Origin: Candidatus Rifleibacteriota bacterium
Lineage (GTDB): Bacteria; Muiribacteriota; Ozemobacteria; Ozemobacterales; Ozemobacteraceae
Length of the DNA: 64,000 nt
Assembly (NCBI GenBank): GCA_012520995.1
Contig: JAAYNI010000067.1
Span: 124,001 to 188,000 of the forward strand
Direction: 5' to 3'
Below, in pieces: positions 23,481 to 32,040 of this stretch. Each line of letters starts with the position of its first letter. Position 1 is the stretch's first letter. Below the pieces are notes generated by a model. It searched no databases. It had not been told where the DNA came from and saw nothing but the letters and a program-made list of their open reading frames with translations. The position numbers and the translations under genes were made by a program.

Positions 23481-24137
23481 ATGAAAAGCAAACAAGACAA
23501 GGCATTGCCTCCTCCATCAACTGTAAAACGTCTTATTCTTTATTTGAGATACTTGAATGGCCTCAGTACAGACGGCGTTGAACTTGTGTCCTCAAATTAT
23601 TTGGCTCGCAAGCTGGATTTGAATCCTGCTCAAGTGCGTAAGGATCTTGCATACCTAGGTTCTTTTGGAAGAAGAGGGGTGGGATACTCGGTAGATCCTT
23701 TGATAGAAGTCATAACAGAGGCGCTGGGTACAAACCGCACCAGAAATGTTGCGATTTTGGGTGCTGGAGGAAGACTGGGAGCGGCTCTTGCCGAATACAA
23801 AGGTTTTTACAAACGCAATTTTGAAATTGTAGCTCTTTTTGACAACAATCCCGATGTTATAGGCCGAGTGGTTGAGGGGGGTGGGCCTATTTTTGATGTA
23901 AAACGGCTTCCTGAATTGGCACGTGAAAAGGAAATAGAAATACTTATATTTGCTGTTCCGCCAGATAATATCAAAGAACTCTTTAAAAAAGTTTCAGAAC
24001 AAACAGATGTGAAAGCTGTTTTAAACTTCGCTCCTTTTAAGCTGATTTCAGACGGAAAAATTTGTGTACACAACGTAGATTTGACCAATGAATTGGAGTA
24101 TTTGACCTATAGAATGAGTCTGTTGCCTGATTGCTGA
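23481..24137 (+). CDS. rex: Redox-sensing transcriptional repressor Rex
   Basis: Rex is a dimeric repressor that senses the NADH/NAD+ ratio. The 218 residues comprise an N-terminal winged helix (about 10-80, with SSNYLARKLDLNPAQVRKDLAYLGSFG split over the recognition region) and a Rossmann domain (GAGGRLGAAL, then FDNNPDVIG). The glycine-rich loop is GAGGRLG rather than the common GVGNLG. It sits 9 bases after fmt. I found no clear Rex operator (inverted TTGTGA/TCACAA) in the intergenic regions of this window. Confidence 0.93.
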   Translation: MKSKQDKALPPPSTVKRLILYLRYLNGLSTDGVELVSSNYLARKLDLNPAQVRKDLAYLGSFGRRGVGYSVDPLIEVITEALGTNRTRNVAILGAGGRLGAALAEYKGFYKRNFEIVALFDNNPDVIGRVVEGGGPIFDVKRLPELAREKEIEILIFAVPPDNIKELFKKVSEQTDVKAVLNFAPFKLISDGKICVHNVDLTNELEYLTYRMSLLPDC

Positions 24138-24208
24138 AAAGCCTCTTGCTTCTTGACCGCTTCTTGTTGCACGTGTTAAGATTCAGCTATTGAAAACAGG
24201 AGTTTCTT

Positions 24209-24580
24209 ATGAATGAACTGAAACTTGACAACCTGAAAATAGATGTAAGTTCTGCTGAAAACGATGTTGCCTTAGTTGCTATAGACGGCGAAATTACTTT
24301 TGATAATGCGGCCCAGTTGCGAGACTCTATAGACAAAATTTGTGACAAGGGTATTTGCAACATAGTAATTGACCTGAAAGACTTAAAATATATGAGTTCT
24401 GCTGGTCTTGGCGTTTTGGTGCATGGTCTGAAGAACACCAGAAACAAGGGCGGAGATCTTCGTGTAGTTAATCTTAATGGCAAAATGAAAAGAGTTTTTG
24501 TGATTACTCAGTTCACTCATCATTTCAAGGTATATGATACTTTAGAGCAAGCTATTGCAAGCTTTGCTAAAACAGAATGA
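24209..24580 (+). CDS. Anti-sigma factor antagonist (STAS domain)
   Basis: A single-domain STAS protein of 123 residues, the SpoIIAA/RsbV type. VAIDGEITFDNAAQLRDSI and LKYMSSAGLGVLVHGL show the fold; Ser64 aligns with the phosphorylated serine. Such proteins bind an anti-sigma kinase and release a sigma factor when dephosphorylated. No RsbW-like kinase or PP2C gene is in the window. AGGAG precedes the ATG. The gene stands 6 bases before rel, suggesting that stress signalling and (p)ppGpp control are co-expressed. Confidence 0.88.
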   Translation: MNELKLDNLKIDVSSAENDVALVAIDGEITFDNAAQLRDSIDKICDKGICNIVIDLKDLKYMSSAGLGVLVHGLKNTRNKGGDLRVVNLNGKMKRVFVITQFTHHFKVYDTLEQAIASFAKTE

Positions 24581-24586
24581 GATAAA

Positions 24587-26767
24587 ATGGAAAGCCTTTC
24601 TATGCCTGACAAAGAAGTTTTGTTTTCCTTAGTCAGGAGCTATAACCCCGAGGCTGATTTTGCCAGCGTAGGAAAGGCCTATGATATGGCTAAAGAGGCT
24701 CACAAAGATCAATTTAGAGCTTCCGGAGAGCCCTTTTTCCTTCATCCTTACAGTGTGGCCTGTATAGTCGCGGAAGAGCTTCATCTGGACTCTACTGCAG
24801 TTTGTGCGGCTCTTTTGCACGATGTTATAGAAGATACAGCTGTTACAGCTCATGATATTGAAAAGGCTTTTAACTCTGTAGTCTCTAACTTGGTAGAGGG
24901 TGTAACTAAGCTTAATAAAGTATTTTTTACTTCAGCTTCGGCAGCTCAGGCGGCAAGCTTCAGAAAAATGATTTTTGCAATGACTCATGATGTTAGGGTC
25001 ATTCTCATTAAGCTTGCGGACAGACTTCACAATATACGAACCCTGACTTTTTTGCCGCCTGTAAAACAAAAGCATATAGCTATAGAAACCCTGGAGATAT
25101 ATGCGCCTTTGGCTCATAGGCTTGGAATAAACAAAATTAAGTCGGAGCTTGAAGACGTCTCTTTCAGCTATATTAATCCAGAAAAATATCAAGAAATAGT
25201 AGCTTTTCTGGAGAAGTCAGGTATTGAGGATCAGAGCAGGCTTCATGATGCAATAAAGCTGATAGAAGAACAAGTTAAAGAGTTGGACTTGGAAATAGAT
25301 ATTTCTGGCAGACCCAAACAGATATATTCTATATACAACAAGCTTCTTAAATATAATACCGATCTGACAGGTCTTTATGATTATCTTGGCGTGAGAGTCC
25401 TTACAGACTCTGTAAAAGACTGTTATGCGGTTCTAGGTATAATTCACAAGAACTGGAAACCGATTCCAGGCCGTTTCAAAGACTATATAGCAGTTCCAAA
25501 ACCTAATATGTACCAGTCTTTGCATACAACCGTGCTTTTTGAAGGTGAACCATTGGAGGTTCAAATAAGAACTCACGAAATGCACAAAGTAGCAGAAGAG
25601 GGAATTGCTGCTCACTGGGACTACAAAGAAACAGGCGGTGAGGTAACTGCTCGGGATTATAAAGAAAAACTTTCTTGGCTCAGAAATCTTATCGATTGGT
25701 ACAAAGAAGTCAAAGATGCTTCCGAGTTTATGGAAACAGTCAAACTGGATCTCTTTGAATACCATGTTTATGTCTTTACCCCCAAGGGTGAGGTGGTTGA
25801 ACTTCCGAAAGACAGTACTCCTATAGACTTTGCCTATTCAATTCATACAATGGTAGGTCATACATGTGTCGGAGCCAAGGTTAACGGCAGAATAGTTCCA
25901 TTGGATTACAGGCTTCAGAATGGCGACATAGTTTCTATTCTGACAAGTAAGAAGCAAAAAGGACCAAGCCGCGATTGGTTAAATATAGCAGGCAGTGCAA
26001 GCGCTAAGCGTAAAATCAGAAACTGGCTCAAAAAAGAGTTCAGAGACGACTATATCGTTACTGGCGAAAAAGAATTTTTGGACTATTATAGAAAGTCTGA
26101 TGGTGACAAAGAGCTGGAGAAAACCTTTAAAACCTCTGCCTTTGCCGAGAAGGTCAAAGCTGCAGGATATGGCTCGTTAGAAGAAATATATGCGAGTTTG
26201 GGTTCCGGCGATTTGAAAGTTCAGCATGTCTTTGCCAAACTTTTCCCGGAACTTCTAGTTAAGAAAGCTCCAGATAAACTCAAAAAGAAACCCAGAGCTT
26301 CACGTGGTCCAAGTATTATTGTTGATGGCCTTGAGGACGCTCTCGCCAAAATTTCAAAATGCTGTAATCCTATACCTGGTGACAGAATTGTCGGATACAT
26401 AACCCGTGGCAGAGGAGTAACCATTCACAAGGACGACTGCGAGAATCTCCTGAATTTGCGTGAGAATGAAGCTGATCGCTTAATTGAGGCTAAGTGGGAT
26501 ACCGGAGTTGCCGACAATGTTGCGAGCTCCGATGCTTACAATGTCAGGATCCGCGTTGAGGCCATAAACAGAAAGGGCATGCTTAACTCCCTTACAGCTC
26601 TTATTTCAGGCAGCGAAATAGATATAAACTCAGTCGATGCCCGTGTAAAAAAGGATCAGACCGCTTTTTGCGACTTTTCTTTGTCCGTATCTAATTTAGA
26701 TGTGCTTGAAGATTTGATGAACTCTATATCAAGAATCTCAGGTGTGCTTAAAGTGTATAGAACTTGA
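24587..26767 (+). CDS. rel: Bifunctional (p)ppGpp synthetase/hydrolase Rel
   Basis: Makes and degrades (p)ppGpp in the stringent response. Domains in order over 726 residues: HD hydrolase with intact ligands (HPYSVA, LLHDVIEDT, KLADRLHNIRT), synthetase (GRPKQIYSIYNKL, YDYLGVRVL, RFKDYIAVPKPNMYQSLHT, EVQIRT), TGS (HVYVFTPKGEV ... SIHTMVGH), a zinc-finger-like stretch with CCNPIPGD, and a C-terminal ACT domain. The RFKD motif and the intact HD site indicate both activities. The preceding STAS gene is 6 bases away. Confidence 0.95.
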   Translation: MESLSMPDKEVLFSLVRSYNPEADFASVGKAYDMAKEAHKDQFRASGEPFFLHPYSVACIVAEELHLDSTAVCAALLHDVIEDTAVTAHDIEKAFNSVVSNLVEGVTKLNKVFFTSASAAQAASFRKMIFAMTHDVRVILIKLADRLHNIRTLTFLPPVKQKHIAIETLEIYAPLAHRLGINKIKSELEDVSFSYINPEKYQEIVAFLEKSGIEDQSRLHDAIKLIEEQVKELDLEIDISGRPKQIYSIYNKLLKYNTDLTGLYDYLGVRVLTDSVKDCYAVLGIIHKNWKPIPGRFKDYIAVPKPNMYQSLHTTVLFEGEPLEVQIRTHEMHKVAEEGIAAHWDYKETGGEVTARDYKEKLSWLRNLIDWYKEVKDASEFMETVKLDLFEYHVYVFTPKGEVVELPKDSTPIDFAYSIHTMVGHTCVGAKVNGRIVPLDYRLQNGDIVSILTSKKQKGPSRDWLNIAGSASAKRKIRNWLKKEFRDDYIVTGEKEFLDYYRKSDGDKELEKTFKTSAFAEKVKAAGYGSLEEIYASLGSGDLKVQHVFAKLFPELLVKKAPDKLKKKPRASRGPSIIVDGLEDALAKISKCCNPIPGDRIVGYITRGRGVTIHKDDCENLLNLRENEADRLIEAKWDTGVADNVASSDAYNVRIRVEAINRKGMLNSLTALISGSEIDINSVDARVKKDQTAFCDFSLSVSNLDVLEDLMNSISRISGVLKVYRT

Positions 26768-26778
26768 CAGGTGTGCTG

Positions 26779-27744
26779 ATGTCTGAATATTCCGACTTTG
26801 GAAGCCTTGATCTTATCAATTTGCTTACACCGCCTAACATGCCTGATTTATATAATATCAAGGTGACAGAACTTGAATCTGAAGCTTTGTTGTCTTTTGA
26901 TGAGCCTTTGCCTTTTTCAGATGCTTCTGTACAATCGTCTAAGATTTTATCAAAGAAAACGGAGATAGCATCTGTAAAATCTGGAGAATTGTCTTCTTCT
27001 ACGGGGCCAGTTGCTCCCGAAAGTGTTAAGGCGAGTAATTCTTCCTCGCCAAGAGAAGTATCTTATACGCGCAGACCTATGGCAAACCTTCCTTCTTTGT
27101 CAGTAAGGGAGCGTGAGCGTCTGGAGAAAATAGAAGAAATCCTTGCCGCTCCGCCAATAGAAAATGATTCATTAGAAAAGCTTGTTGCTGATATAGCGGC
27201 CTGTACTAATTGCCCTTTAAGCGTTACAAGAAAAAACACTGTGCCTGGACATGGCAATCCTAAAGCGAGGCTTATGCTGATTGGCGAAGCGCCTGGAGCA
27301 GGCGAGGATGAAGCGGGGCTTCCGTTTGTAGGCAAAGCAGGACAGCATCTAGACAAGATTATAGCGGCTGCAGGCTTTGATAAAAGTGAATTGTATATTT
27401 GCAATATACTCAAATGCCGTCCTCCGATGAACCGTGACCCATCCATGGAAGAAATGCGGCTATGCACGCCGTTTTTGGACCGTCAGATAAACATAATAAA
27501 GCCTGATTTGCTGGTTTGTTTGGGAAATGTAGCTATCAGATATATAATTTCGCCCGCTGCGCCTGGCGTTTCCAAGATACATGGGCAGTGGTTTGATTCT
27601 ATTTTCAAAATTCCCGCCATGCCTATGTACCATCCTTCCGCATTGATACGCTCTGAAAGCCGTGCAAAAGGCAGTCCTAACTGGGTGACATGGCAAGATG
27701 TGAAGGCTCTGAAGAAGAAATACGATTCGCTCACTAAAAACTAG
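26779..27744 (+). CDS. Uracil-DNA glycosylase, family 4
   Basis: Iron-sulfur uracil-DNA glycosylase for base-excision repair. The catalytic domain occupies about residues 125-315: ACTNCPL, MLIGEAPGAGEDEAGLPFVG, ILKCRPP, LCTPFL (cluster cysteines) and MYHPSALIR. Residues 1-120 are a low-complexity Ser/Glu-rich extension of the kind often seen in this family. The start at 26779 follows AGGTG by 5 bases; TTG 26764 overlaps the rel stop and is less likely. Last gene of the yicC-to-UDG run. Confidence 0.9.
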   Translation: MSEYSDFGSLDLINLLTPPNMPDLYNIKVTELESEALLSFDEPLPFSDASVQSSKILSKKTEIASVKSGELSSSTGPVAPESVKASNSSSPREVSYTRRPMANLPSLSVRERERLEKIEEILAAPPIENDSLEKLVADIAACTNCPLSVTRKNTVPGHGNPKARLMLIGEAPGAGEDEAGLPFVGKAGQHLDKIIAAAGFDKSELYICNILKCRPPMNRDPSMEEMRLCTPFLDRQINIIKPDLLVCLGNVAIRYIISPAAPGVSKIHGQWFDSIFKIPAMPMYHPSALIRSESRAKGSPNWVTWQDVKALKKKYDSLTKN

Positions 27745-27831
27745 TGCTTTGTTGCAGCTAAAAGTTACCCATAAAATCTTATTCTGCGTTTTAACCGATT
27801 AGTTTATTTCAGATGCTACAGTCGCACTAGA

Positions 27832-27859
27832 GGGAGTAGGGAGTAGGGTGTCGGGGGTA
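27832..27859. repeat. 7-base tandem repeat (GGGAGTA x4)
   Basis: Units GGGAGTA, GGGAGTA, GGGTGTC and GGGGGTA start at 27832, 27839, 27846 and 27853. Confidence 0.85.
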
Positions 27860-27868
27860 GTGAAATTT

Positions 27869-27900
27869 GACTCAATTGCTGAAACGGATAATTGCTTTGA
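27869..27900 (+). repeat. ACTCAATTGCTGAAAC block, copy F
   Basis: Identical to 31926-31957 at 30 of 32 positions and in the same orientation. The two copies bracket the pilin-like operon at 28197-31810. Confidence 0.85.
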
Positions 27901-28122
27901 CTTGCTGATAACTATATGAAGTTTTGAATAAAAAAAAGATTATAAGCTAATAAAACTTAAATAATCTAAAGCAAAGAAAAAAAATAAAAAAAATGCGGCA
28001 GAATATATCTATAAAAATACTTACAAATATTTATTATGAGTCGAAAAGCAGGATATTAGACTCGCGAGCGGGCTTCCAGTTTTTTGCTGCCCATGGTTAG
28101 CATCACGCACCACTGCTTATTC

Positions 28123-28150
28123 TGTCCACGGTCCACTAATCACTGACTAC
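28123..28150. repeat. 7-base phased repeat (nnnnCAC x4)
   Basis: TGTCCAC, GGTCCAC, TAATCAC and TGACTAC in exact 7-base phase, followed by TGATTTT. Confidence 0.7.
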
Positions 28151-28181
28151 TGATTTTTAAGCATTGATTAAAAGTTTCATG

Positions 28182-28187
28182 TATAAT
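28182..28187 (+). promoter_or_regulatory. -10 box of the pilin-like operon, predicted leaderless
   Basis: Consensus TATAAT with no good -35 at 16-18 bases. The expected start near 28194 lies 3 bases before the ATG at 28197, and no ribosome site precedes that ATG. Confidence 0.55.
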
Positions 28188-28196
28188 AGTCGCAAG

Positions 28197-28697
28197 ATGG
28201 AAAAATATAACTTACGACAAGCTTTCACCCTGATTGAAATATTAGTCGCTGCGACTATGCTCAGCGTGCTTTTCGGTATGACTTATTTACTTTCCAATAC
28301 TCTGTTTGGAGTAAAAAAAATCAGAAGCTACGAAACAGCTATTATGCTTGCAAACGAAGCTGTTGAGGCTGTAAGAGCAGCTCGTTCATCAGATTTGTTG
28401 AGACTGCCTCCAGGAAAGAAAGCCGATCCTAAGGCCAAAGCGGAAAAAGACTCATTGGTAGCTGATTTTAATAGTGATCAAGATGAATATGACGATACTG
28501 TTTGCGGATTTAAACCGGAAATAAAAGTGGGCAACGTCCTTTACAAACGTACAATAGAGATAATAGATATGGAATCTGATTCCAAAAGTTTGGAAAGCCC
28601 AGTTAAAACCGTAAGAATACTTGTGGAGTGGAAAGACGGCGAAGATGCCACTCCTCTGACTTATGAAATAATAACAGCTCACTGTGATTTAAGATAA
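28197..28697 (+). CDS. Type IV pilin-like minor subunit, PilV/GspI-like
   Basis: The 166 residues start with a short class III leader MEKYNLRQA and then FTLIEILVAATMLSVLF, the prepilin cleavage and N-methylation motif with Glu at +5. The rest is a globular domain without cysteine pairs. Start at ATG 28197: starting at 28164 would make an oddly long leader and would lie upstream of the likely transcription start. It opens a three-gene cluster of pseudopilin-type proteins. The assembly ATPase, platform protein and prepilin peptidase are not in the window, so these subunits must use machinery encoded elsewhere. Confidence 0.85.
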   Translation: MEKYNLRQAFTLIEILVAATMLSVLFGMTYLLSNTLFGVKKIRSYETAIMLANEAVEAVRAARSSDLLRLPPGKKADPKAKAEKDSLVADFNSDQDEYDDTVCGFKPEIKVGNVLYKRTIEIIDMESDSKSLESPVKTVRILVEWKDGEDATPLTYEIITAHCDLR

Positions 28698-28709
28698 GTA
28701 TTTTTAATT

Positions 28710-29414
28710 ATGAAGACTTCGAAAGAAAAATCAGGCATATCCCTTATAGAAGTTGTACTCTCGATTTTCTTCTTGTCCTTGCTCATTGTGCTGATTAATA
28801 AATTGTTTTTCTCGGAAATACAGAATATAAAGTTCTCGGTTGAACATATGTATTTAAACGAGAATGTACGAAGAGTAATGGTGCTTCTGGGACATGATGC
28901 CAGAAAGTCTAATTGGGTAGATTTCCCTGCTCCTATGGATGTGAACGAAATAAAGGATTTAAAGCCGATTACTGCTCCTGGGCCTTTTATCAAATTAAGA
29001 GTTCAAGAATTTGACTTTGAGGTTAAACCGCCGGATGAAGGCTTTCTAAAACAATCATTTATTGAATATTCTCTGATTGAGGGCGAAAACGGCACCCTTT
29101 CCCTTCAGCGCACTGTGGCTTCAGATGACTCTGGCGGACAATCGGCTTCAAAAATAGTTTGTGAAGGCATAATAGATGCGCAGGCGGCAGTTACCATTGA
29201 ACGTCCTATGACATTAAGTTCTAATACTGATGGGTTATTAACCAAAGAAAAAATGGCTCATTTTCCATACAGCGATAACGGCAAAGGTCCTTGGCTTCTT
29301 CATGTACAGCTTAACCTTACTAAGCCTGATGATCCTCGGACAGCAGATAAGGTTTTATTTGAGTTTAAAACTTGTTTCGCCTTGCGTGGCAAGCTTAACG
29401 GAGTGTTTCCATGA
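28710..29414 (+). CDS. Type IV pilin-like minor subunit, PilW/GspJ-like
   Basis: The 234 residues begin MKTSKEKSG|ISLIEVVLSIFFLSLL, a prepilin-type leader with Glu at +5 and a following hydrophobic helix. The rest is beta-rich, similar in size and position to PilW/GspJ. It follows the previous gene by 12 bases and overlaps the next by 4 (ATGA). No strong ribosome site is seen. The call rests on leader and order; the globular part is not recognisable. Confidence 0.8.
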   Translation: MKTSKEKSGISLIEVVLSIFFLSLLIVLINKLFFSEIQNIKFSVEHMYLNENVRRVMVLLGHDARKSNWVDFPAPMDVNEIKDLKPITAPGPFIKLRVQEFDFEVKPPDEGFLKQSFIEYSLIEGENGTLSLQRTVASDDSGGQSASKIVCEGIIDAQAAVTIERPMTLSSNTDGLLTKEKMAHFPYSDNGKGPWLLHVQLNLTKPDDPRTADKVLFEFKTCFALRGKLNGVFP

Positions 29415-31810
29415 TTAATTTTTCAAAACGGCGCGCTCAAGCAATGATTTTTGTCCTTATAGCCATAGCTATTATTTCAGCCTATTTTGCTTTTGTTCTG
29501 CTTTTTCAGCAAAACCAAACAGCGCTTTTGTCGAAATCAGCTAAGGATTATATGGCTGTTTGCGTTGCTGAAACAGGTTTGCACTGTCTCCTTGCTGAGA
29601 TGAAGGCGGATTATCAATTTGTGACCCATGGAAATATATATGTTCCGGTCAAAGGATGGGGAACTTCTTCAAAGAGTCAAAAGTTTAATTATATAAAAGG
29701 CAACGAACATGTTGAGTTAGCAAAAAACACAAATGGAAACTACGAAGGAACGGTAAACTTCAAGGAGGTTGGTGAAAAAGGCCAGTTTAAAGCTCGTGTA
29801 AAACTGCTTGCCGCTAAAAATGCTACTGAGACTAAGACTATTGATGAATCTCACGCATACTTTTTATTGGAGTCTTTTGGCAAGGTCGGAGATTCTTGCA
29901 AACGTGTTTCAGCAATTTTACAAAAAATCACTCCTGGAAACTATCTGTTTTATGACGGAGATATACTTGATCTCGGCGGTTATGGCCCTAATCGTTTGCG
30001 AAAAGGTATAATAACTGGCGGACGTATATATGGACACGAGATGCTGGTTTTTTCCAAAAAAGGTAAAAGTGACTCAGGGCTTGCTTTCGAAGATGTGGAA
30101 AAAATATCGACTCCAGGAGCTATTGTAGCATACGATACATTTCCTATTGATTTTCCTGGTGGCAAAAAGGGTTCTATAAGCACTAAAAATGATTCTTACA
30201 GCCAGAAAGATTTTGAAACTTACGGTGACGAATCTGGAGATATAACTATAAATGGTAAGCTTTTGGACGGACCCCACGGAGCAAAGTCTGAAAAACTCCC
30301 AGCGCTTAATCCAAAATATTACAGAGAAGCTACTCGTCCGTCTCCAACTATTCTTTCAGCAGGCTCAAGCTTTGACGGTTTTAAAGAGTCAAAATGGAAA
30401 AATCCTTTGAAGCCTTCGGAGACAGTTTATGACCTCTTCTTTGGTTGGAAATTTGAGCAAAAAGGAGATAATTGTCTTATTTACTCTGAAGTTCCTTTGA
30501 GAATTTGGGGCAATCCTCCTTATAAGGCGCTTACAATATTTTGTGAGAAAGATGTCTATATAGCAGGCGATTTGAATACAAACCCTCTTGCTCCTCAAAG
30601 ATATGAGCCAGGTTATTCAAAGCTGGCTTATCAGCCTAAAAACGGCCGCGATAAAAACGGACTCCAAATATTATCCATGGGACGCATTTGGTTTGACTAT
30701 TCGAATCCGATGAACTTTATGAGAAATGAACTTCATACGCTTATAGACTATGATTTGGCGAATTCACTGTCAGCTACAAAATTAAATACTTCTTTATTGA
30801 AGGAGATAGTTTTTCCTAAGAGAGATTCACATAAAACCTACAAGAGACTCCCTTTTACTTTTATCAACTTTTCAGCTTTGAACTCTATGTATCACATGCC
30901 AAAAGAATCCCTTGAAATGGATGCTGTGATTGCTGCTTCTTTGCCTTTTCATCCAGCTTTGAGAAAATTGCGTTCTTATCTTAACAAACCGGGAAAAGCT
31001 GAACCTGATAAATTGCCTAAAATGCCTTCTCAGACTCCTGAATTGGAAAGCGGGAATGCGGGAGTTTACAGCACGGAAACAGACAAGAAGCTTCTCATGC
31101 AAGATAATAAAACCAGGCCGCAAGCTCAGGATGATAATAATGAGGAGAGCGGCGGTTACATAGGCGGCACTGGGGAAAGCGAAGTACATTTTCCGATAGA
31201 AAGTGCGGCGGTTAGAGTAGGTATTTACGAAACTATAGGCGCTTTGGCTTATGCAACAGGAACTATTCCTCCCCAAGTGAGAGACAAAATAATTGAAAAG
31301 ATTTTAACTCAAGCAGAAAAAGAGATGTTTGATAAAAACGGCTCTCCTGTACCTGAATCGCCTGTTTGGACGGTTATGGACAGACTTATGAATACAGTTC
31401 TGGCTCACAGGGATACAGGTTTCAGGTTCCCTGAAATGACCGTTAATGCTTTATTGGTTGACTCTGCGGCGACAGATGTGAACTGGGATTTAGGAAACTC
31501 TGCTACGAAAACTCTTCAGGAGCTTGGCAACATAGCTGACGGTGCTATGAACTCTTTACCTTATACTAACAAAAATACCCGTTTTATTTTAAGACATCAC
31601 GGTTCCAGAATTCATCTTAGAACTGCTCCTTCAGATGTCAGCATTAAGAAAAAAGTTTCAGATGACCAGTCGGTAATGCGCAAAAACTCTTTTGATAATA
31701 CTTTTGTCAGAGGCGGCGGCGATTACTTTCCTCCTTATCCGATGAACGGCTTCATCATGATTAACTGGGAAGAATCAAGTATTACACCTGAAGAATTCAA
31801 AGACATCTAG
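29411..31810 (+). CDS. PilX/GspK-like large minor pilin subunit
   Basis: The 799-residue product starts with a basic stretch and a hydrophobic helix (RRAQAMIFVLIAIAIISAYFAF split at the cleavage region), lacking Glu at +5 as GspK and PilX do. It comes third after PilV- and PilW-like genes, the usual minor-pilin order. It is far longer than GspK (about 330) or PilX (about 200): residues 60-790 form a large exported domain with a disordered, Gln/Asn/Gly-rich section around 530-585. This suggests a tip adhesin-type minor pilin. Stops just before locus G and faces the giant lipoprotein. Confidence 0.7.
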   Translation: MINFSKRRAQAMIFVLIAIAIISAYFAFVLLFQQNQTALLSKSAKDYMAVCVAETGLHCLLAEMKADYQFVTHGNIYVPVKGWGTSSKSQKFNYIKGNEHVELAKNTNGNYEGTVNFKEVGEKGQFKARVKLLAAKNATETKTIDESHAYFLLESFGKVGDSCKRVSAILQKITPGNYLFYDGDILDLGGYGPNRLRKGIITGGRIYGHEMLVFSKKGKSDSGLAFEDVEKISTPGAIVAYDTFPIDFPGGKKGSISTKNDSYSQKDFETYGDESGDITINGKLLDGPHGAKSEKLPALNPKYYREATRPSPTILSAGSSFDGFKESKWKNPLKPSETVYDLFFGWKFEQKGDNCLIYSEVPLRIWGNPPYKALTIFCEKDVYIAGDLNTNPLAPQRYEPGYSKLAYQPKNGRDKNGLQILSMGRIWFDYSNPMNFMRNELHTLIDYDLANSLSATKLNTSLLKEIVFPKRDSHKTYKRLPFTFINFSALNSMYHMPKESLEMDAVIAASLPFHPALRKLRSYLNKPGKAEPDKLPKMPSQTPELESGNAGVYSTETDKKLLMQDNKTRPQAQDDNNEESGGYIGGTGESEVHFPIESAAVRVGIYETIGALAYATGTIPPQVRDKIIEKILTQAEKEMFDKNGSPVPESPVWTVMDRLMNTVLAHRDTGFRFPEMTVNALLVDSAATDVNWDLGNSATKTLQELGNIADGAMNSLPYTNKNTRFILRHHGSRIHLRTAPSDVSIKKKVSDDQSVMRKNSFDNTFVRGGGDYFPPYPMNGFIMINWEESSITPEEFKDI

Positions 31811-31832
31811 TTCTGTGTTGCAACTAAAATTT

Positions 31833-31912
31833 CCTTTTAAAAGACATCTTGCTCTACAATAAATCATTGTTGGCAGCTGCTAAGATCGCACCGTGATGAG
31901 TGGCGGGTGGCG
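31833..31912 (+). repeat. Dispersed intergenic block, copy 2
   Basis: Matches the reverse complement of 705-784 at 71 of 80 positions with no gaps. Confidence 0.85.
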
Positions 31913-31925
31913 AGTTGATTGTTTA

Positions 31926-31957
31926 GACTCAATTGCTGAAACTGATAATTGATTTGA
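31926..31957 (+). repeat. ACTCAATTGCTGAAAC block, copy G
   Basis: 30 of 32 identical to 27869-27900 and 26 of 32 to 16901-16932. Confidence 0.85.
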
Positions 31958-31967
31958 GATGCTGCTG

Positions 31968-31995
31968 CACCCTACGCCCTAACCCCTACTCCCTG
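31968..31995. repeat. 7-base tandem repeat (CnCCCTA x4)
   Basis: CACCCTA, CGCCCTA, ACCCCTA and CTCCCTG in exact phase; the reverse complement resembles the GGGAGTA units of locus F. Confidence 0.8.
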
Positions 31996-31996
31996 A

Positions 31997-32040
31997 TTTT
32001 AAGCTATGCTTAAAACCCCCTCTGTGTCATCTGTGGATAG
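31997..32040. repeat. TTTTAAGC hairpin plus CTGTGTCATCTGTGGATAG
   Basis: TTTTAAGC (31997-32004), loop TAT and GCTTAAAA (32008-32015), then the 10-base motif at 32022-32040. Confidence 0.85.

Larger units (their letters stand above)
27745..28163. other. Intergenic repeat locus F
   Basis: About 420 bases without a gene, upstream of the pilin-like operon. It opens with TTGCAGCTAAAA and contains a 7-base tandem (27832-27859), the shared ACTCAATT block (27869-27900), an AT-rich stretch (27930-28040), 7-base phased NNNNCAC units (28123-28150) and a diverged TTTTTAAGC hairpin arm just before the -10 box at 28182. Confidence 0.7.
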
